This document shows positions 8,537-17,498 of a DNA stretch of 64,000 nucleotides, one piece after another. A model generated the notes under the pieces. That model was not told the DNA's origin, did not search any database, and worked only from the letters and a program-made list of their open reading frames with translations. This DNA is from Bin87 sp034423115. GTDB taxonomy: Bacteria; Chloroflexota; Dehalococcoidia; Lucifugimonadales; UBA3495. The stretch covers positions 62,001 to 126,000 of the forward strand of contig DAOUJD010000073.1 of assembly GCA_034423115.1 (NCBI GenBank). The letters are read 5' to 3'. A program made the position numbers and the translations under genes. Position 1 is the stretch's first letter, and the number at the start of each line of letters is the position of its first letter.

Positions 8537-8803
8537 GTGGCGTATAGCATCGAGTTGTCGCCAGCCTCTCAACGCCAAACACGTAGGCTTTCACCGGAAG
8601 ATGCCCAGCGCATCCAGGATGCTCTACGAAACCTGATGGATAACCCACACTCTTCCGGTTGCATCAAACTGACCGGATTCTAAACTGTCTGGCGTATCAG
8701 GGTGGGCCGGCTCCGAATCATCTACGAAGTCCACGACAATGAGCAGCAGTTGATAGTGCAGCGAATAGCGAGACGGAACGAAGCCACATACCGGCGTTTA
8801 TAA
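8537..8803 (+). pseudogene. RelE/ParE-like toxin broken by a nonsense codon
   Basis: From a GTG at 8537 the frame gives VAYSIELSPASQRQTRRL, then LRNLMDNPHSSGCIKLTG, then TAA at 8681-8683. It continues in the same frame as TVWRIRVGRLRIIYEV and ends at TAA 8801-8803. The conserved RelE block is KLTGxExxWRIRVGxYRIIYE, so TAA stands exactly where a GAA codon is expected; a single G-to-T change would explain it. With read-through it would be 87 residues plus the stop, the normal toxin length. The antitoxin precedes it by 5 bases. The last codons overlap the end of the minus-strand acetamidase gene. Confidence 0.75.
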
Positions 8804-9670
8804 CTGGTCCAGCGCCTGCCGGGACAGCATCATCTTGACCGGACTGATGGGGCGGAACGTGCGGGAAACCCGGACGTCGCCAGCCAGGCTGCACAATGTG
8901 TAGGCGTCGTAGGGTTCCATTCCCTTTTCTGTGATTAGGAAGTCCACCATGTCACGGACGGCCTGTTTCATCGCGGGTCCGAGATCATCGCCGTGCGACA
9001 GCACGACGTAGTGATCGGGAGTAATGGCCCGTGGGCCAGACAGGTTCATCCCTTTCTCCACCGTAACCCGGATGTGGGTGTCGGCGGAGCACTCCGCTCC
9101 CGTACCGGCGACCGCGCCATCGCCCACCACGGCGTGACAGTCACCCATGGCAAGCAATCCGCCGGGCACGTACACCGGGAGGTAAAGAACGCTGCCCTGC
9201 ACCAGTTCCTTCATGTCGATGTCGCCGCCGTAAGGCCCGCTGTCGCTGGCGGTCTCCTGCTCGTAGGTTGGCGTGGTGGCGACGAGGCCCATCGACGGGT
9301 TCAGGGGCAAACGCATCCCGGTGGGTAGGACCAGATCGTCGCCATCGATGCTCATGACCGTCGGATAGCCTTCGGTGAACTCCGCTTCCAAGAACCCACG
9401 GCCCGGCATTACCATGTGAGCCGGGTTTTCCTTGGGAGTGATGCTGACGAATTCGATGCGGAGGGCGTCGCCCGGTTCGGCACCGTTCACGTAGATTGGG
9501 CCGGTAGCCGGACCCTTGAGCGACTTTTCCTGCAGCACGCCGGGTTCTCGGATGCCTTCAAAGGCGTCCCAAGTCTCGACGATGAGATCTTCGCCATCAT
9601 CGATTGTGATGGCGGGCTCGTTTTCGGGATGCAGCACGTAGATACGCTGTTCGCGGCTCAGGGTTTTCAT
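8798..9670 (-). CDS. Acetamidase/formamidase family protein
   Basis: A 290-residue FmdA/AmdA-type amidase that releases ammonia from short amides. Supporting segments are PATGPIYVNGAEPGDALRIE, VLYLPVYVPGGLLAMGDCHA and GDGAVAGTGAECSADTHIRV, the core of the family fold with its His/Glu/Asp-rich site. I start at the ATG at 9670, which has TCAGGAG upstream; an in-frame upstream extension reaches into the next gene and is unlike the family. It is the last gene of the long minus-strand run and its stop overlaps the toxin remnant tail to tail. Confidence 0.9.
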   Translation of the reverse strand: MKTLSREQRIYVLHPENEPAITIDDGEDLIVETWDAFEGIREPGVLQEKSLKGPATGPIYVNGAEPGDALRIEFVSITPKENPAHMVMPGRGFLEAEFTEGYPTVMSIDGDDLVLPTGMRLPLNPSMGLVATTPTYEQETASDSGPYGGDIDMKELVQGSVLYLPVYVPGGLLAMGDCHAVVGDGAVAGTGAECSADTHIRVTVEKGMNLSGPRAITPDHYVVLSHGDDLGPAMKQAVRDMVDFLITEKGMEPYDAYTLCSLAGDVRVSRTFRPISPVKMMLSRQALDQL

Positions 9671-9686
9671 GTTTGTTCTCCTGAAA

Positions 9687-10457
9687 TCAATTATCGGCGG
9701 CCAGAGGAAGCGGCTCAACTTCACCCGACGCCATGGGCATATGAGCCTGGTGGACACTCACATGGGATTCCAGAGCCGTATCCAGGTCGACCACATTCAC
9801 CGCCACATGGCCGCGTTGGTTGGCCGCGCCCATCGGTGAGCCAGAGTAGTAGGCCGTGACGCCACCCTGGGAAACATCCTCGAATCGTTCCCAATGTCCA
9901 AGTGCGATGTAGTCGCAACCCGCCTCAGCGATCTCGTGGGGTCGGATGGGAGAAGATCTTGCTTCGGTGTCGTCGGGAAAGTGGAAGTGCCCGTGGGCAA
10001 TGCCGACCAACCAATGACCGTTGCGCTCTACAGGGATTCCAGCCAACGGACGGAAGGATGGCGTGTGGCTGTCCATGGCGCGGCCCCAAATGTCCAGCGT
10101 GAGTTCGGGGAACGACAATGTCTGTCCGAGGGTCCTGCTGATGATGTGCAAATTGTCCGGTGAGTCAGCGAACGGGCTCCGCAGGTACAGGGATGCGTGA
10201 TCGTACAGATCGTGGTTCCCTGGCAAGATCACCGCGGGCACCACGGCTCGTGCTATCTCCGCGACGAAAAACTCCAGCAGGGTGTCAGATATGCGGGCGT
10301 TGTCGAATACGTCGCCAGCGATCAACAACGCGTCCGCGTTCAGCCGGTGAACGCCATCGACGACCGCGACCAGCGCCCTTTCTGCCGCTGCCGGATCCCA
10401 GTCATCGCCAAGGTGGGTATCTGAGGTGTGGATGATGCGGATTTTGCGTCGAGACAT
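9687..10457 (-). CDS. SbcD-like metallophosphoesterase
   Basis: A 256-residue phosphoesterase of the exonuclease SbcD/Mre11 type. Metal motifs are all present: HTSDTHLGDDW (Asp13, His15), LLIAGDVFD, ILPGNHDLYD, HGHFHF and ALGHWERF. It is shorter than full SbcD (about 400 residues) and lacks the capping domain; no SbcC partner is in the window, so action on DNA is unproven. It starts 6 bases after hflX, suggesting translational coupling. Confidence 0.82.
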   Translation of the reverse strand: MSRRKIRIIHTSDTHLGDDWDPAAAERALVAVVDGVHRLNADALLIAGDVFDNARISDTLLEFFVAEIARAVVPAVILPGNHDLYDHASLYLRSPFADSPDNLHIISRTLGQTLSFPELTLDIWGRAMDSHTPSFRPLAGIPVERNGHWLVGIAHGHFHFPDDTEARSSPIRPHEIAEAGCDYIALGHWERFEDVSQGGVTAYYSGSPMGAANQRGHVAVNVVDLDTALESHVSVHQAHMPMASGEVEPLPLAADN

Positions 10458-10463
10458 GGATGT

Positions 10464-11651
10464 TTAGGGGGTTGCCACGGCGGGTTGCGGCACCGGTTCT
10501 CCTACTTGGTTTTGGATTGCTTTCAGCAGCGCTGGAAGGTTCCAGCCTTTGGCTGCCGAGACGAATACCCGACCGTTCACCGCCGGGGAATCGGCGCCAG
10601 CGATTGACGACAAATCTATTTGGTCGAACGACTCAACGTCTGTTGGATCGTCGGTGAGCAGGTCCATCTTGTTGATCACCAAGAGTCGTGGTTTCCCACC
10701 CAAATCCAGATCGTTGAGGGTTTGCTCCACCACTTCGGCTTGTTCCGGAGCCTTGGGGTGGGTGATGTCGATGACGTGCAGGAGGAGGTCGGCTTCGCTC
10801 AACTCGGCGAGGGTAGCCCGAAACGCGGCTACGACGGTCGGCGACAGTTTTTGGATGAAACCCACTGTGTCGCTGAGGAGCAGCTCGCTGCCGTCGGGCA
10901 ACCTAAGCCGACGCGTGACCGGGTCGAGAGTGTTGAAAAGTTGATCCTCGGCTGGCACCCCTGCGTCGCACAGCGCGTTGAACAGGGTGCTCTTGCCGGC
11001 GTTAGTGTAGCCGACCAAGGTTGCCATCGGAGTGGCGGAGCGGCGGCGACGCTCCAGGTATTGGCTGCGACGTTGGCGCACGCTATCCAACTCCGATTCG
11101 ATCTTCTGAATCCTGCGGCGAATCAGGCGTCGGTCGGTTTCCAACTGTGTTTCACCGGGTCCGCGGGTGCCGATCCCTCCGCCGAGACGCTCCAAGTGGG
11201 ACCACTGCCCAATCAAACGGGGCAACAGGTACTGGTGCTGTGCGAGTTCCACCTGCATCTGGCCCTCGCGGGTTCGGGCGTGCCGTCCAAACACGTCCAG
11301 AATTAGCGCGGTACGGTCAATAACCTTGACCTGAAGCGCGGATTCGAGGTTTCGTTGCTGCGTGGGCGTCAATTCGTCGTCGCAAATCACCACATCCGGA
11401 CGCTCTTCGGCGAGCACGTCCTGAAGCTCTTGCAGTTTGCCTTTGCCAAGATAAGTCGGCGTGATCTTGTCGGCGCGCTGAGAAACGGTGGCGACTACCT
11501 CCGCCCCGGCTGAGCGGGTGAGATAGTCCAACTCTACCAGCGTGTCTTGCAGTCCCCAGAGTTGCTCTCCGCGCCTCTTGGCCTCAACGGCTACCAGCAC
11601 TGCCCGCTCCGTAGAGGGGCCGGTGGGTTTGGGTTGGCGGGACTTAGGCAT
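10464..11651 (-). CDS. hflX: GTPase HflX
   Basis: A 395-residue ribosome-associated GTPase that in other bacteria splits stalled or heat-stressed ribosomes. The N-terminal HflX domain (residues 15-140) includes YLGKGKLQEL. The conserved basic helical linker contains GGGIGTRGPGETQLE at 157-171. The G domain has VGYTNAGKST (P-loop 214-221), DTVGFIQKL (G3, 261) and NKMD (327-330). Length and order match HflX. The ATG start gives MPKSRQPK. It lies between dapL and the SbcD-like gene. Confidence 0.96.
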   Translation of the reverse strand: MPKSRQPKPTGPSTERAVLVAVEAKRRGEQLWGLQDTLVELDYLTRSAGAEVVATVSQRADKITPTYLGKGKLQELQDVLAEERPDVVICDDELTPTQQRNLESALQVKVIDRTALILDVFGRHARTREGQMQVELAQHQYLLPRLIGQWSHLERLGGGIGTRGPGETQLETDRRLIRRRIQKIESELDSVRQRRSQYLERRRRSATPMATLVGYTNAGKSTLFNALCDAGVPAEDQLFNTLDPVTRRLRLPDGSELLLSDTVGFIQKLSPTVVAAFRATLAELSEADLLLHVIDITHPKAPEQAEVVEQTLNDLDLGGKPRLLVINKMDLLTDDPTDVESFDQIDLSSIAGADSPAVNGRVFVSAAKGWNLPALLKAIQNQVGEPVPQPAVATP

Positions 11652-11682
11652 AGGCGGCTATGGCGCTGACCAAGGGAGTGGT

Positions 11683-12861
11683 CTAAGCGCGAGGAGCAGG
11701 TATGGTCCAGTTTTCCAGCCGTTGGCAGCCGGTCTCGACCCTCTCATCCGGGGTCGTCAAGGACAAGCGAATGTATCCCTCACCGTACTGCCCGTATGAG
11801 GATCCGGGGGTGACGACGATGTCGATTTCCTCCAGCAAACGTGCGGCGAAGTCAGCCGACGTGAAGCCCTCCGGCACCGGTGCCCAGATGTACAGGCTGG
11901 CTCGTGGCGTTTCAACATCTAGACCCATACGGGTCAGCGCTTGCAGGACGCGGTCGCGTCGCCACTGGTAGCTCGTGATGTTGTCGTCGATGCAGTCCTG
12001 TGGGCCGGTCAACGCCTCCATGGACATTTCCTGGATGGCCTGCGGGATACCCGAGTCCAGGTTGGCTTTGATCTGAAACAGCCCCTTGATCATGTCGGCG
12101 TTGCCCACGGCCATGCCCATACGCCAACCCGTCATGTTATAGGTCTTGGACAGCGAGTGAAATTCCAGCCCCACCTCTTTGGCGCCTTCGATCTGCATCA
12201 TGCTACCGGCGCGATACCCGTCGTAACCGACCTCCGAGTAAGCGGCGTCGTGGAGCATGGCAATGTCATGCTCGCGGCAGTAACGCAGTGCCGACTCCAA
12301 GTCTTCCTGGGACGCCACCGCGCTGGTGGGGTTGTTAGGGTAATTGAGCCACATCACCTTGGCTTGGCGAGCCACGTCCTCGGGGATAGCGTCCAACTCC
12401 GGCAACCACCCGTTGCGCTGGTACAGCGGCATCACGTGGCTCTCCGCCCCAGCGAACATCGTGCCAACAGCGTACACCGGATATGCCGGATCAGGCACCA
12501 GCGCGATGTCGCCCGGGTCCAGGAAGGCGAAAGCGGCGTGCCCGATGCCTTCCTTGGCGCCAATCAGAGGCAGGACCTCCGTGTCTGGGTCCAGGTCGAC
12601 GTCGAAACGCTGCTTATACCAGTGAGCGATTGCACGGCGCATTTCCGGCAGTCCGTCGGTTTCCGGATACCGGTGGTTCGGCGGGTCCTGAGACGCCGCA
12701 AGCAAGCGATCAACGATAGGCTGCGGCGTCGGGATGTCGGGGTCGCCGATGCCGAAGGTTACGACATCGACGCCGGCGGCGCGCTTTTCCGCGATGATCC
12801 GAGAGATTTCCACGAAGGGGTATGGCGCGAGTTTCCCGAGGCGTTGGGATAGGCTAGGCAT
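11683..12861 (-). CDS. dapL: LL-diaminopimelate aminotransferase-like enzyme (class I/II)
   Basis: A 392-residue PLP enzyme. GIGDPDIPTP, NHRYPETDGLPEMRRAIA, WLNYPNNPTS and HSLSKTYNMTGWR with the PLP lysine at 239 are hallmarks of the DapL-type aminotransferases, which convert tetrahydrodipicolinate directly to LL-diaminopimelate. dapF, which epimerises that product, is two genes upstream in the same run, supporting the assignment. AGGAG precedes the ATG. Related class I aminotransferases (aspartate, alanine/valine) are harder to exclude from sequence alone. Confidence 0.85.
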   Translation of the reverse strand: MPSLSQRLGKLAPYPFVEISRIIAEKRAAGVDVVTFGIGDPDIPTPQPIVDRLLAASQDPPNHRYPETDGLPEMRRAIAHWYKQRFDVDLDPDTEVLPLIGAKEGIGHAAFAFLDPGDIALVPDPAYPVYAVGTMFAGAESHVMPLYQRNGWLPELDAIPEDVARQAKVMWLNYPNNPTSAVASQEDLESALRYCREHDIAMLHDAAYSEVGYDGYRAGSMMQIEGAKEVGLEFHSLSKTYNMTGWRMGMAVGNADMIKGLFQIKANLDSGIPQAIQEMSMEALTGPQDCIDDNITSYQWRRDRVLQALTRMGLDVETPRASLYIWAPVPEGFTSADFAARLLEEIDIVVTPGSSYGQYGEGYIRLSLTTPDERVETGCQRLENWTIPAPRA

Positions 12862-12921
12862 GTTGCTCCTGGTTGATCGATTCTTTGATGGTTTTCCGGC
12901 AAGGGGTTCAGTTTCTCAGAG

Positions 12922-13602
12922 TTAAACCGGCACGGCATCCTGGGATTGGTACGCCAGATCCCGCTCCAGCGTGAGCCAGTTGTACTCGTCGATGAACTTA
13001 GCGAGACTGAAGGCAGGTTCAATACCCAAGTCTGCCGACAACTGGCCGGCCGGGTCTTCGATTCCTTGCTGGGAGCGGGCATCGCCGGCCACGGAGAGAG
13101 CAGCCATCCGCATGATGGTCAGAAACTGCGAGTAGGTTGCTCCGTTAGGTGGGTCGTTGGGGAAATAAGCGTCGCGAATCCCTGCGCCCCAGGACACGAA
13201 CAACTGTGGATTCAGCGCGGTCAATATCGCCGATGCGGCGGTGGGTCCGACTCCATCCGCTTCTGCGAGAACGTCATACGCGTGTTCGATCACGTCCAGC
13301 GTAGAGCACCGGAGGTCGTTGAATTCCAGAGCGGACGCCGATAGCGGCTCCAAGTAAGGCATAGCCTTAGCGACGGCGGCAGCGATACCTTCGGCTTTGT
13401 CTTGTGGAATTCGACATCCCCACTGGTTCACGTAGCGCAACAAGGCGAGCCAATCTGCGCCGGGACCCCCATTGTGCAGCGCGGTTCGAAATTCAGGATC
13501 CCGCGCCGCGAGGCTCACTGAATCGTCTACAAGTGTCCGAAACGCGTTGGCGGACCATTTGAGATGGTCGTAGGTGGTGGGTCCGGTCGCGTAGTTTGTC
13601 AT
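12922..13602 (-). CDS. Uncharacterised protein with a helix-hairpin-helix-like segment
   Basis: A 226-residue protein that I do not recognise. The ATG at 13602 overlaps the dapF stop as ATGA, so translation is probably coupled to dapF. Residues 115-139 (ADGVGPTAASAILTAL, then PQLFVSW) look like the GxGxxTAxxIL hairpin followed by a P-x-LFxxW element as in HhH DNA-glycosylase folds, but no catalytic Lys/Asp pair is obvious. The N-terminal half is helical. A similar segment occurs in the unknown protein at 23379-23984. Confidence 0.7.
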   Translation of the reverse strand: MTNYATGPTTYDHLKWSANAFRTLVDDSVSLAARDPEFRTALHNGGPGADWLALLRYVNQWGCRIPQDKAEGIAAAVAKAMPYLEPLSASALEFNDLRCSTLDVIEHAYDVLAEADGVGPTAASAILTALNPQLFVSWGAGIRDAYFPNDPPNGATYSQFLTIMRMAALSVAGDARSQQGIEDPAGQLSADLGIEPAFSLAKFIDEYNWLTLERDLAYQSQDAVPV

Positions 13603-14456
13603 TCTGTCCACACTCCACTGAATACTTCGGCTGCTGGGCCTTCCAAGAATACCTCGCCCTCGCCATCCCATTCGATGTTGAGGGTTCCACCGGGAAGGTT
13701 CACGTTCACTTGGTCACCGGTATGTCCCAGCATGCGGGACGCGACGCCGATAGCGCACGCGCCGGTGCCGCACGCCATGGTCTCGCCGGCTCCCCGTTCC
13801 CAAACGCGGGCGTCCAGTTGGCCGTCGTCGCGCACATTGACGATTTCGAAGTTCACACGGTCCGGGAAAATGGGATGCCTTTCGACCAGCGGACCGATGT
13901 TGTGCAATGGAAACTCTTCAACTGGCTGATCGATGAACGTAACGGCGTGCGGATTGCCCATAGATACGAACGTCAGGAATAGGCGAAAGTCCCCGGGATG
14001 AACCGCATAATTGATGATGGGCCCGTCCTGGGTGCTGATCGCGGGGTCGAGGGCCACCGGGATCTCCGACGGTGCAAAGCGCGGCAAGCCCATGCTCACC
14101 CGCGCCCCGTTGACCAGGCCACCGGAGTAATGAGGCACGATGGTGCGGACGCCTGACATCGTGTCTACCGTGACCTGGTCAGCGGTATTGGAAACGATCC
14201 CTCGTTCGATGGCGTATTTGGCGAAACAGCGGATTCCGTTACCGCACATGGCACCCTCGGAACCGTCCGAGTTGAACATCCGCATGCGTAGATCGGCTAC
14301 GTCCGAGTCCATCACCAGTATCAGGCCGTCTCCGCCGACGCCAAAATGCCGGTCGCTGATGGCGCGGGACAGACCTTCCCAGTCACGTTCCGGCATGGCA
14401 CGAGCGTCAACGTACACGTAGTCGTTGCCGGCGCCGTGCATTTTGGTGAATTCCAT
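13599..14456 (-). CDS. dapF: Diaminopimelate epimerase
   Basis: A 285-residue cofactor-independent racemase that converts LL- to meso-diaminopimelate for lysine and peptidoglycan. Both catalytic cysteines are present: Cys71 in AMCGNGIRCF and Cys229 in GAGETMACGTGACA. The N-terminus MEFTKMHGAGNDYVYVD is canonical, and GGAGGAG lies upstream of the ATG. An extended -10 (TGATACAAT) lies 44-52 bases upstream on the minus strand. It overlaps the next gene by four bases. Confidence 0.97.
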   Translation of the reverse strand: MEFTKMHGAGNDYVYVDARAMPERDWEGLSRAISDRHFGVGGDGLILVMDSDVADLRMRMFNSDGSEGAMCGNGIRCFAKYAIERGIVSNTADQVTVDTMSGVRTIVPHYSGGLVNGARVSMGLPRFAPSEIPVALDPAISTQDGPIINYAVHPGDFRLFLTFVSMGNPHAVTFIDQPVEEFPLHNIGPLVERHPIFPDRVNFEIVNVRDDGQLDARVWERGAGETMACGTGACAIGVASRMLGHTGDQVNVNLPGGTLNIEWDGEGEVFLEGPAAEVFSGVWTE

Positions 14457-14499
14457 CGTCGAACTCCTCCGACCCCCGGCCCTTGCCCGGTAGTGCGGA

Positions 14500-14505
14500 A
14501 TTGTA
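14500..14505 (-). promoter_or_regulatory. Candidate -10 box for dapF
   Basis: On the minus strand TGATACAATTCCGC is an extended -10 box followed by a CCGC discriminator. It falls in the 60-base gap between miaA and dapF. No good -35 is visible. Confidence 0.38.
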
Positions 14506-14516
14506 TCACACAGTAC

Positions 14517-15452
14517 TCACGCCCCGAGAAATTCGTGGACGTGCCGGCAGGCTTCGGCGACCGGCAACCCGTGGGTGGCGTCCAACCACAAAATGCGCTC
14601 GTCGCTACGTTTGAACCAAGTGTATTGGCGGCGCACCAATCGGTGGGTTTGAGTCTTGGAGCGTTGCACCGCGTCGTCCAACGTCAACTCCCCTGCCAGG
14701 TACTGCCCCAACTGGGAGTAACCGACGCCGGATAATGGGCCTTCGCCCAGGGTATAGCCCGCCTCCTCCAACCTCTGCGCTTCTCCGAGCAGCCCATCTT
14801 CCATCATGCGGTCGAACCTGGTGTCGATCCTGTCGTAAAGAGCAGACCTTTCCGCAGTCAGGCCGATGATCAGAGCGTCGTACGGAGGTTCGGGACTTCG
14901 CTCGGTTGCAGATGCTCTGCCTCCCAGGGCACGGACGATTTCCAATGCGCGGATGATTCGGCGCGTGTTGTGCCGATCGACGGCCTCAGCCCGTTCCGGG
15001 TCCAGCGATTTTAGTTCGCTGAAAAGCGCGTCGGTGCCCTCGATCTCTGCACGCGTTTCCAGACTGCGCCGGTAGACCGGATCCGGAGGCACCCTTGGAA
15101 CCCGCCATCCCTCCAGGAACGCCCAAATGTATTGGCCGGTCCCACCGCAGAGGATGGGCAACCTTTCGCGGCGAACGATGTCCGTGACCTTGCACCGAGC
15201 CAACGGGAGGTATTCGCCCAGACTGAGCGGCTCGTCAGGTTCACGGATGTCGATGAGGTGGTGGGGCGCTGCCGCCTGTTCTTCGTGCGTAGGCTTGGCG
15301 GTGCCGATGTCCATGCCCACATAGACTTGACGGCTGTCGGCGTTAACGATTTCGCCCTGGAATCGTTGGGCGAGCGCGATGGCAAGGGCAGTCTTTCCTA
15401 CCGCGGTGGGGCCGACTACGGCGATGAGGCGGGGAAGCTCCGGCATTCCCAC
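14517..15452 (-). CDS. miaA: tRNA dimethylallyltransferase
   Basis: A 311-residue enzyme that adds the dimethylallyl group to N6 of A37 in tRNAs reading U-starting codons. The P-loop GPTAVGKT is at 14-21, followed by NADSRQVYVGMDIGTAKP, then HHLIDIREPDE and LCGGTGQYIWA. RHNTRRIIRALEI and LVRRQYTWFK complete the family pattern. Start is GTG at 15452 or ATG at 15446, two codons apart. It lies directly after tpiA with an 18-base gap. Confidence 0.96.
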   Translation of the reverse strand: MGMPELPRLIAVVGPTAVGKTALAIALAQRFQGEIVNADSRQVYVGMDIGTAKPTHEEQAAAPHHLIDIREPDEPLSLGEYLPLARCKVTDIVRRERLPILCGGTGQYIWAFLEGWRVPRVPPDPVYRRSLETRAEIEGTDALFSELKSLDPERAEAVDRHNTRRIIRALEIVRALGGRASATERSPEPPYDALIIGLTAERSALYDRIDTRFDRMMEDGLLGEAQRLEEAGYTLGEGPLSGVGYSQLGQYLAGELTLDDAVQRSKTQTHRLVRRQYTWFKRSDERILWLDATHGLPVAEACRHVHEFLGA

Positions 15453-15470
15453 ATCCCGGAACCCGCTGGC

Positions 15471-16241
15471 TCAAATGGAGGCGAAAGCCGCGACGACGGC
15501 CAGGAACGAGTCGGCATCCAGGCTCGCCCCGCCGACCAGAGCGCCGTTGATGCTGTCCACCTCCGCGAAGTCGGCTGCATTTCCGGCGTTCACGCTGCCC
15601 CCATAGAGCAGTGGCGTGCTCGAAGCTACTTCCGAGCCCAGCGAAGCGGCGATTGTCGAATAAATCGCCCCACTCATGACCTGGTCGGCGATCTCGGGTG
15701 TGGCAGCGCGACCGGTGCCGATCGCCCAAACCGGTTCGTAAGCGACGGCGACTCTGCCCATGGCTGCCTCCGGGTCGATCTCGGCCAGGGCGCCGACGAC
15801 CTGACGTCTGATGACCTCGGCAGCTTGGCCTGACTCCCGCTCGTCCAAGGTCTCGCCCACGCAAATGATGGGCTGGAGCCCGTGATGCAGCGCCGCCGCT
15901 GCCTTTCGTCCCACGGATTCGTCGGTCTCACCGAAAAATTGACGACGCTCGGAATGGCCGATGATCACATATTTGCAGAGGCCAACCAGCATGGGTGGCG
16001 CGATCTCCCCGGTAAATGCCCCGCTATCATCAGCGTGCATGTTTTGCGCGGCGATGGCGACGCCACTCTCCGAAACTGCGCCTCGTATCGCAGCCAGCGA
16101 GACAAAGGGCGGCCCCAGGACAATCTCAACGCCGTTCAGACCGGGCGCTCTACCGGCGATGGCGGATGCCAGCGCAACGCCCGACTGGATGTCGGTGTTC
16201 ATCTTCCAATTGCCTACGACGATGTTTTGCACGACGGTCAT
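15471..16241 (-). CDS. tpiA: Triosephosphate isomerase
   Basis: A 256-residue TIM barrel that interconverts dihydroxyacetone phosphate and glyceraldehyde-3-phosphate. Catalytic residues are Asn11 and Lys13 (VVGNWKMN), His96 (IIGHSERR) and Glu169 (AYEPVWAIGTG). Phosphate loops are YGGSV and LVGGASL. It belongs to a pgk-apgM-tpiA glycolytic group. No strong ribosome site precedes the ATG. Confidence 0.97.
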   Translation of the reverse strand: MTVVQNIVVGNWKMNTDIQSGVALASAIAGRAPGLNGVEIVLGPPFVSLAAIRGAVSESGVAIAAQNMHADDSGAFTGEIAPPMLVGLCKYVIIGHSERRQFFGETDESVGRKAAAALHHGLQPIICVGETLDERESGQAAEVIRRQVVGALAEIDPEAAMGRVAVAYEPVWAIGTGRAATPEIADQVMSGAIYSTIAASLGSEVASSTPLLYGGSVNAGNAADFAEVDSINGALVGGASLDADSFLAVVAAFASI

Positions 16242-16268
16242 TAGCGTCTGCGGGACACGGAAGCAAAC

Positions 16269-17474
16269 CTACGGGCCAAACTTGGAGAGTTTACCCGAGT
16301 GCGATAGGGCCAGCAGCATTATTGTTTCCGCGGGAATGCGTCCCAGAGAACCTTGAGCGCACTGCCGCTCATTGAACCCGTCCACGCCCTCTCCCAGGGT
16401 CAGCTTGGAGTGCAGCATGAACGGAACCGGATGCCAGCTGTGTGACGCCATTATCGCTGGAGTCGCGTGGTCTCCGGCAACCATGAGCACATCGGGGTTG
16501 AGATCGAGGATGCGCGGCAGATGCACGTCCAAATCTTCGAGGCATTTGACCTTAGCGTCGAAATCGCCGTCTTCTCCAGCGGAATCGGCAGGTTTGTAGT
16601 GCAGGAAGAAGAAATCGTGGTCGTCCCAGTTGGCGTAGAGCGTTTCGACTTCTTCGCCAAAAGTCATCCCGGTCGGTATGATTTTCATGTTGGCGACCGA
16701 CGCCAGTCCTCGGTACATGGGATAGGCGGCGATAGCGGCCGGATTGAGGTGGTAAACCCCTCCGAAGTCCGGCAGGTTGGGCAACTGCGCCCAGCCACGG
16801 AGCAGCACCATATTGGCCGGCTCATCCTCGGCAAGAATCCGGCCCGCTTGGTCCACAAATTCCTGGACTATCTGCGCGGTTCGTTCGGCCTCGGGCGTTA
16901 TGGCGCTGGCCGGACGCGGCGCGACGCCCTCGCGTTGCGGGTCGGTTTCCTCGACGTTTTCAGACAGGCCGTCTCCACGCAACCTCAACACGAACCGGTA
17001 GTCCTGCACTGGGGATACGTCCAACTGCACCCCAGGTATTTCGATCCTGTCCAACCGTTCGCACAGTGGAGCGCTCAACTCAGTCGCGATCCGACCAGCC
17101 CTGCGGTCCGTCAACAAACCGTCGTCATCGACCGTGCAGAAGTTGCCCCGGGCCGCGACGTCTCCGGGCAACAACTCAACTCCGATCCCCAACGCCTCCA
17201 GGGCGCCGCGACCGATGATGTATTTCAGGGGGTTATAGCCGAACAGAGCCAAGTGACCGGGGCCGCTGCCCGGGGCGACCCCCACCTCAACGGGAGTGGT
17301 CAATCCACAAGCGCTCCGTTGGGCAAGGGCATTCAAGTTGGGGATATTGGCTGTCTCCAACTCGGACTTACGTGTGTCGGGGTGCGGCAATCCGCCCAAA
17401 CCATCCGCTACCAGCATGATGATTTTGGATGGGGTGCTGGCGATGCTGTCGTGAATCTGTTCCAGGTCGATCAT
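16269..17474 (-). CDS. apgM: Cofactor-independent phosphoglycerate mutase, archaeal type
   Basis: A 401-residue alkaline-phosphatase-fold mutase converting 3- to 2-phosphoglycerate. Metal residues are seen in MLVADGLGGLP (Asp24), and the phosphoserine in VAPGSGPGHLALFGYNP (Ser70). IIGRGALEALGIG and VAARGNFCTV are typical of the ApgM group, as are VAGDHATPA and HSWHPVPFMLHS near the C-terminus. The length of about 400 separates it from the 510-residue GpmI enzymes. GGAG precedes the ATG. It sits between pgk and tpiA, two genes of the same pathway. Confidence 0.95.
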   Translation of the reverse strand: MIDLEQIHDSIASTPSKIIMLVADGLGGLPHPDTRKSELETANIPNLNALAQRSACGLTTPVEVGVAPGSGPGHLALFGYNPLKYIIGRGALEALGIGVELLPGDVAARGNFCTVDDDGLLTDRRAGRIATELSAPLCERLDRIEIPGVQLDVSPVQDYRFVLRLRGDGLSENVEETDPQREGVAPRPASAITPEAERTAQIVQEFVDQAGRILAEDEPANMVLLRGWAQLPNLPDFGGVYHLNPAAIAAYPMYRGLASVANMKIIPTGMTFGEEVETLYANWDDHDFFFLHYKPADSAGEDGDFDAKVKCLEDLDVHLPRILDLNPDVLMVAGDHATPAIMASHSWHPVPFMLHSKLTLGEGVDGFNERQCAQGSLGRIPAETIMLLALSHSGKLSKFGP

Positions 17475-17498
17475 ATCCGCTCCGGAATTGTATGGTTG

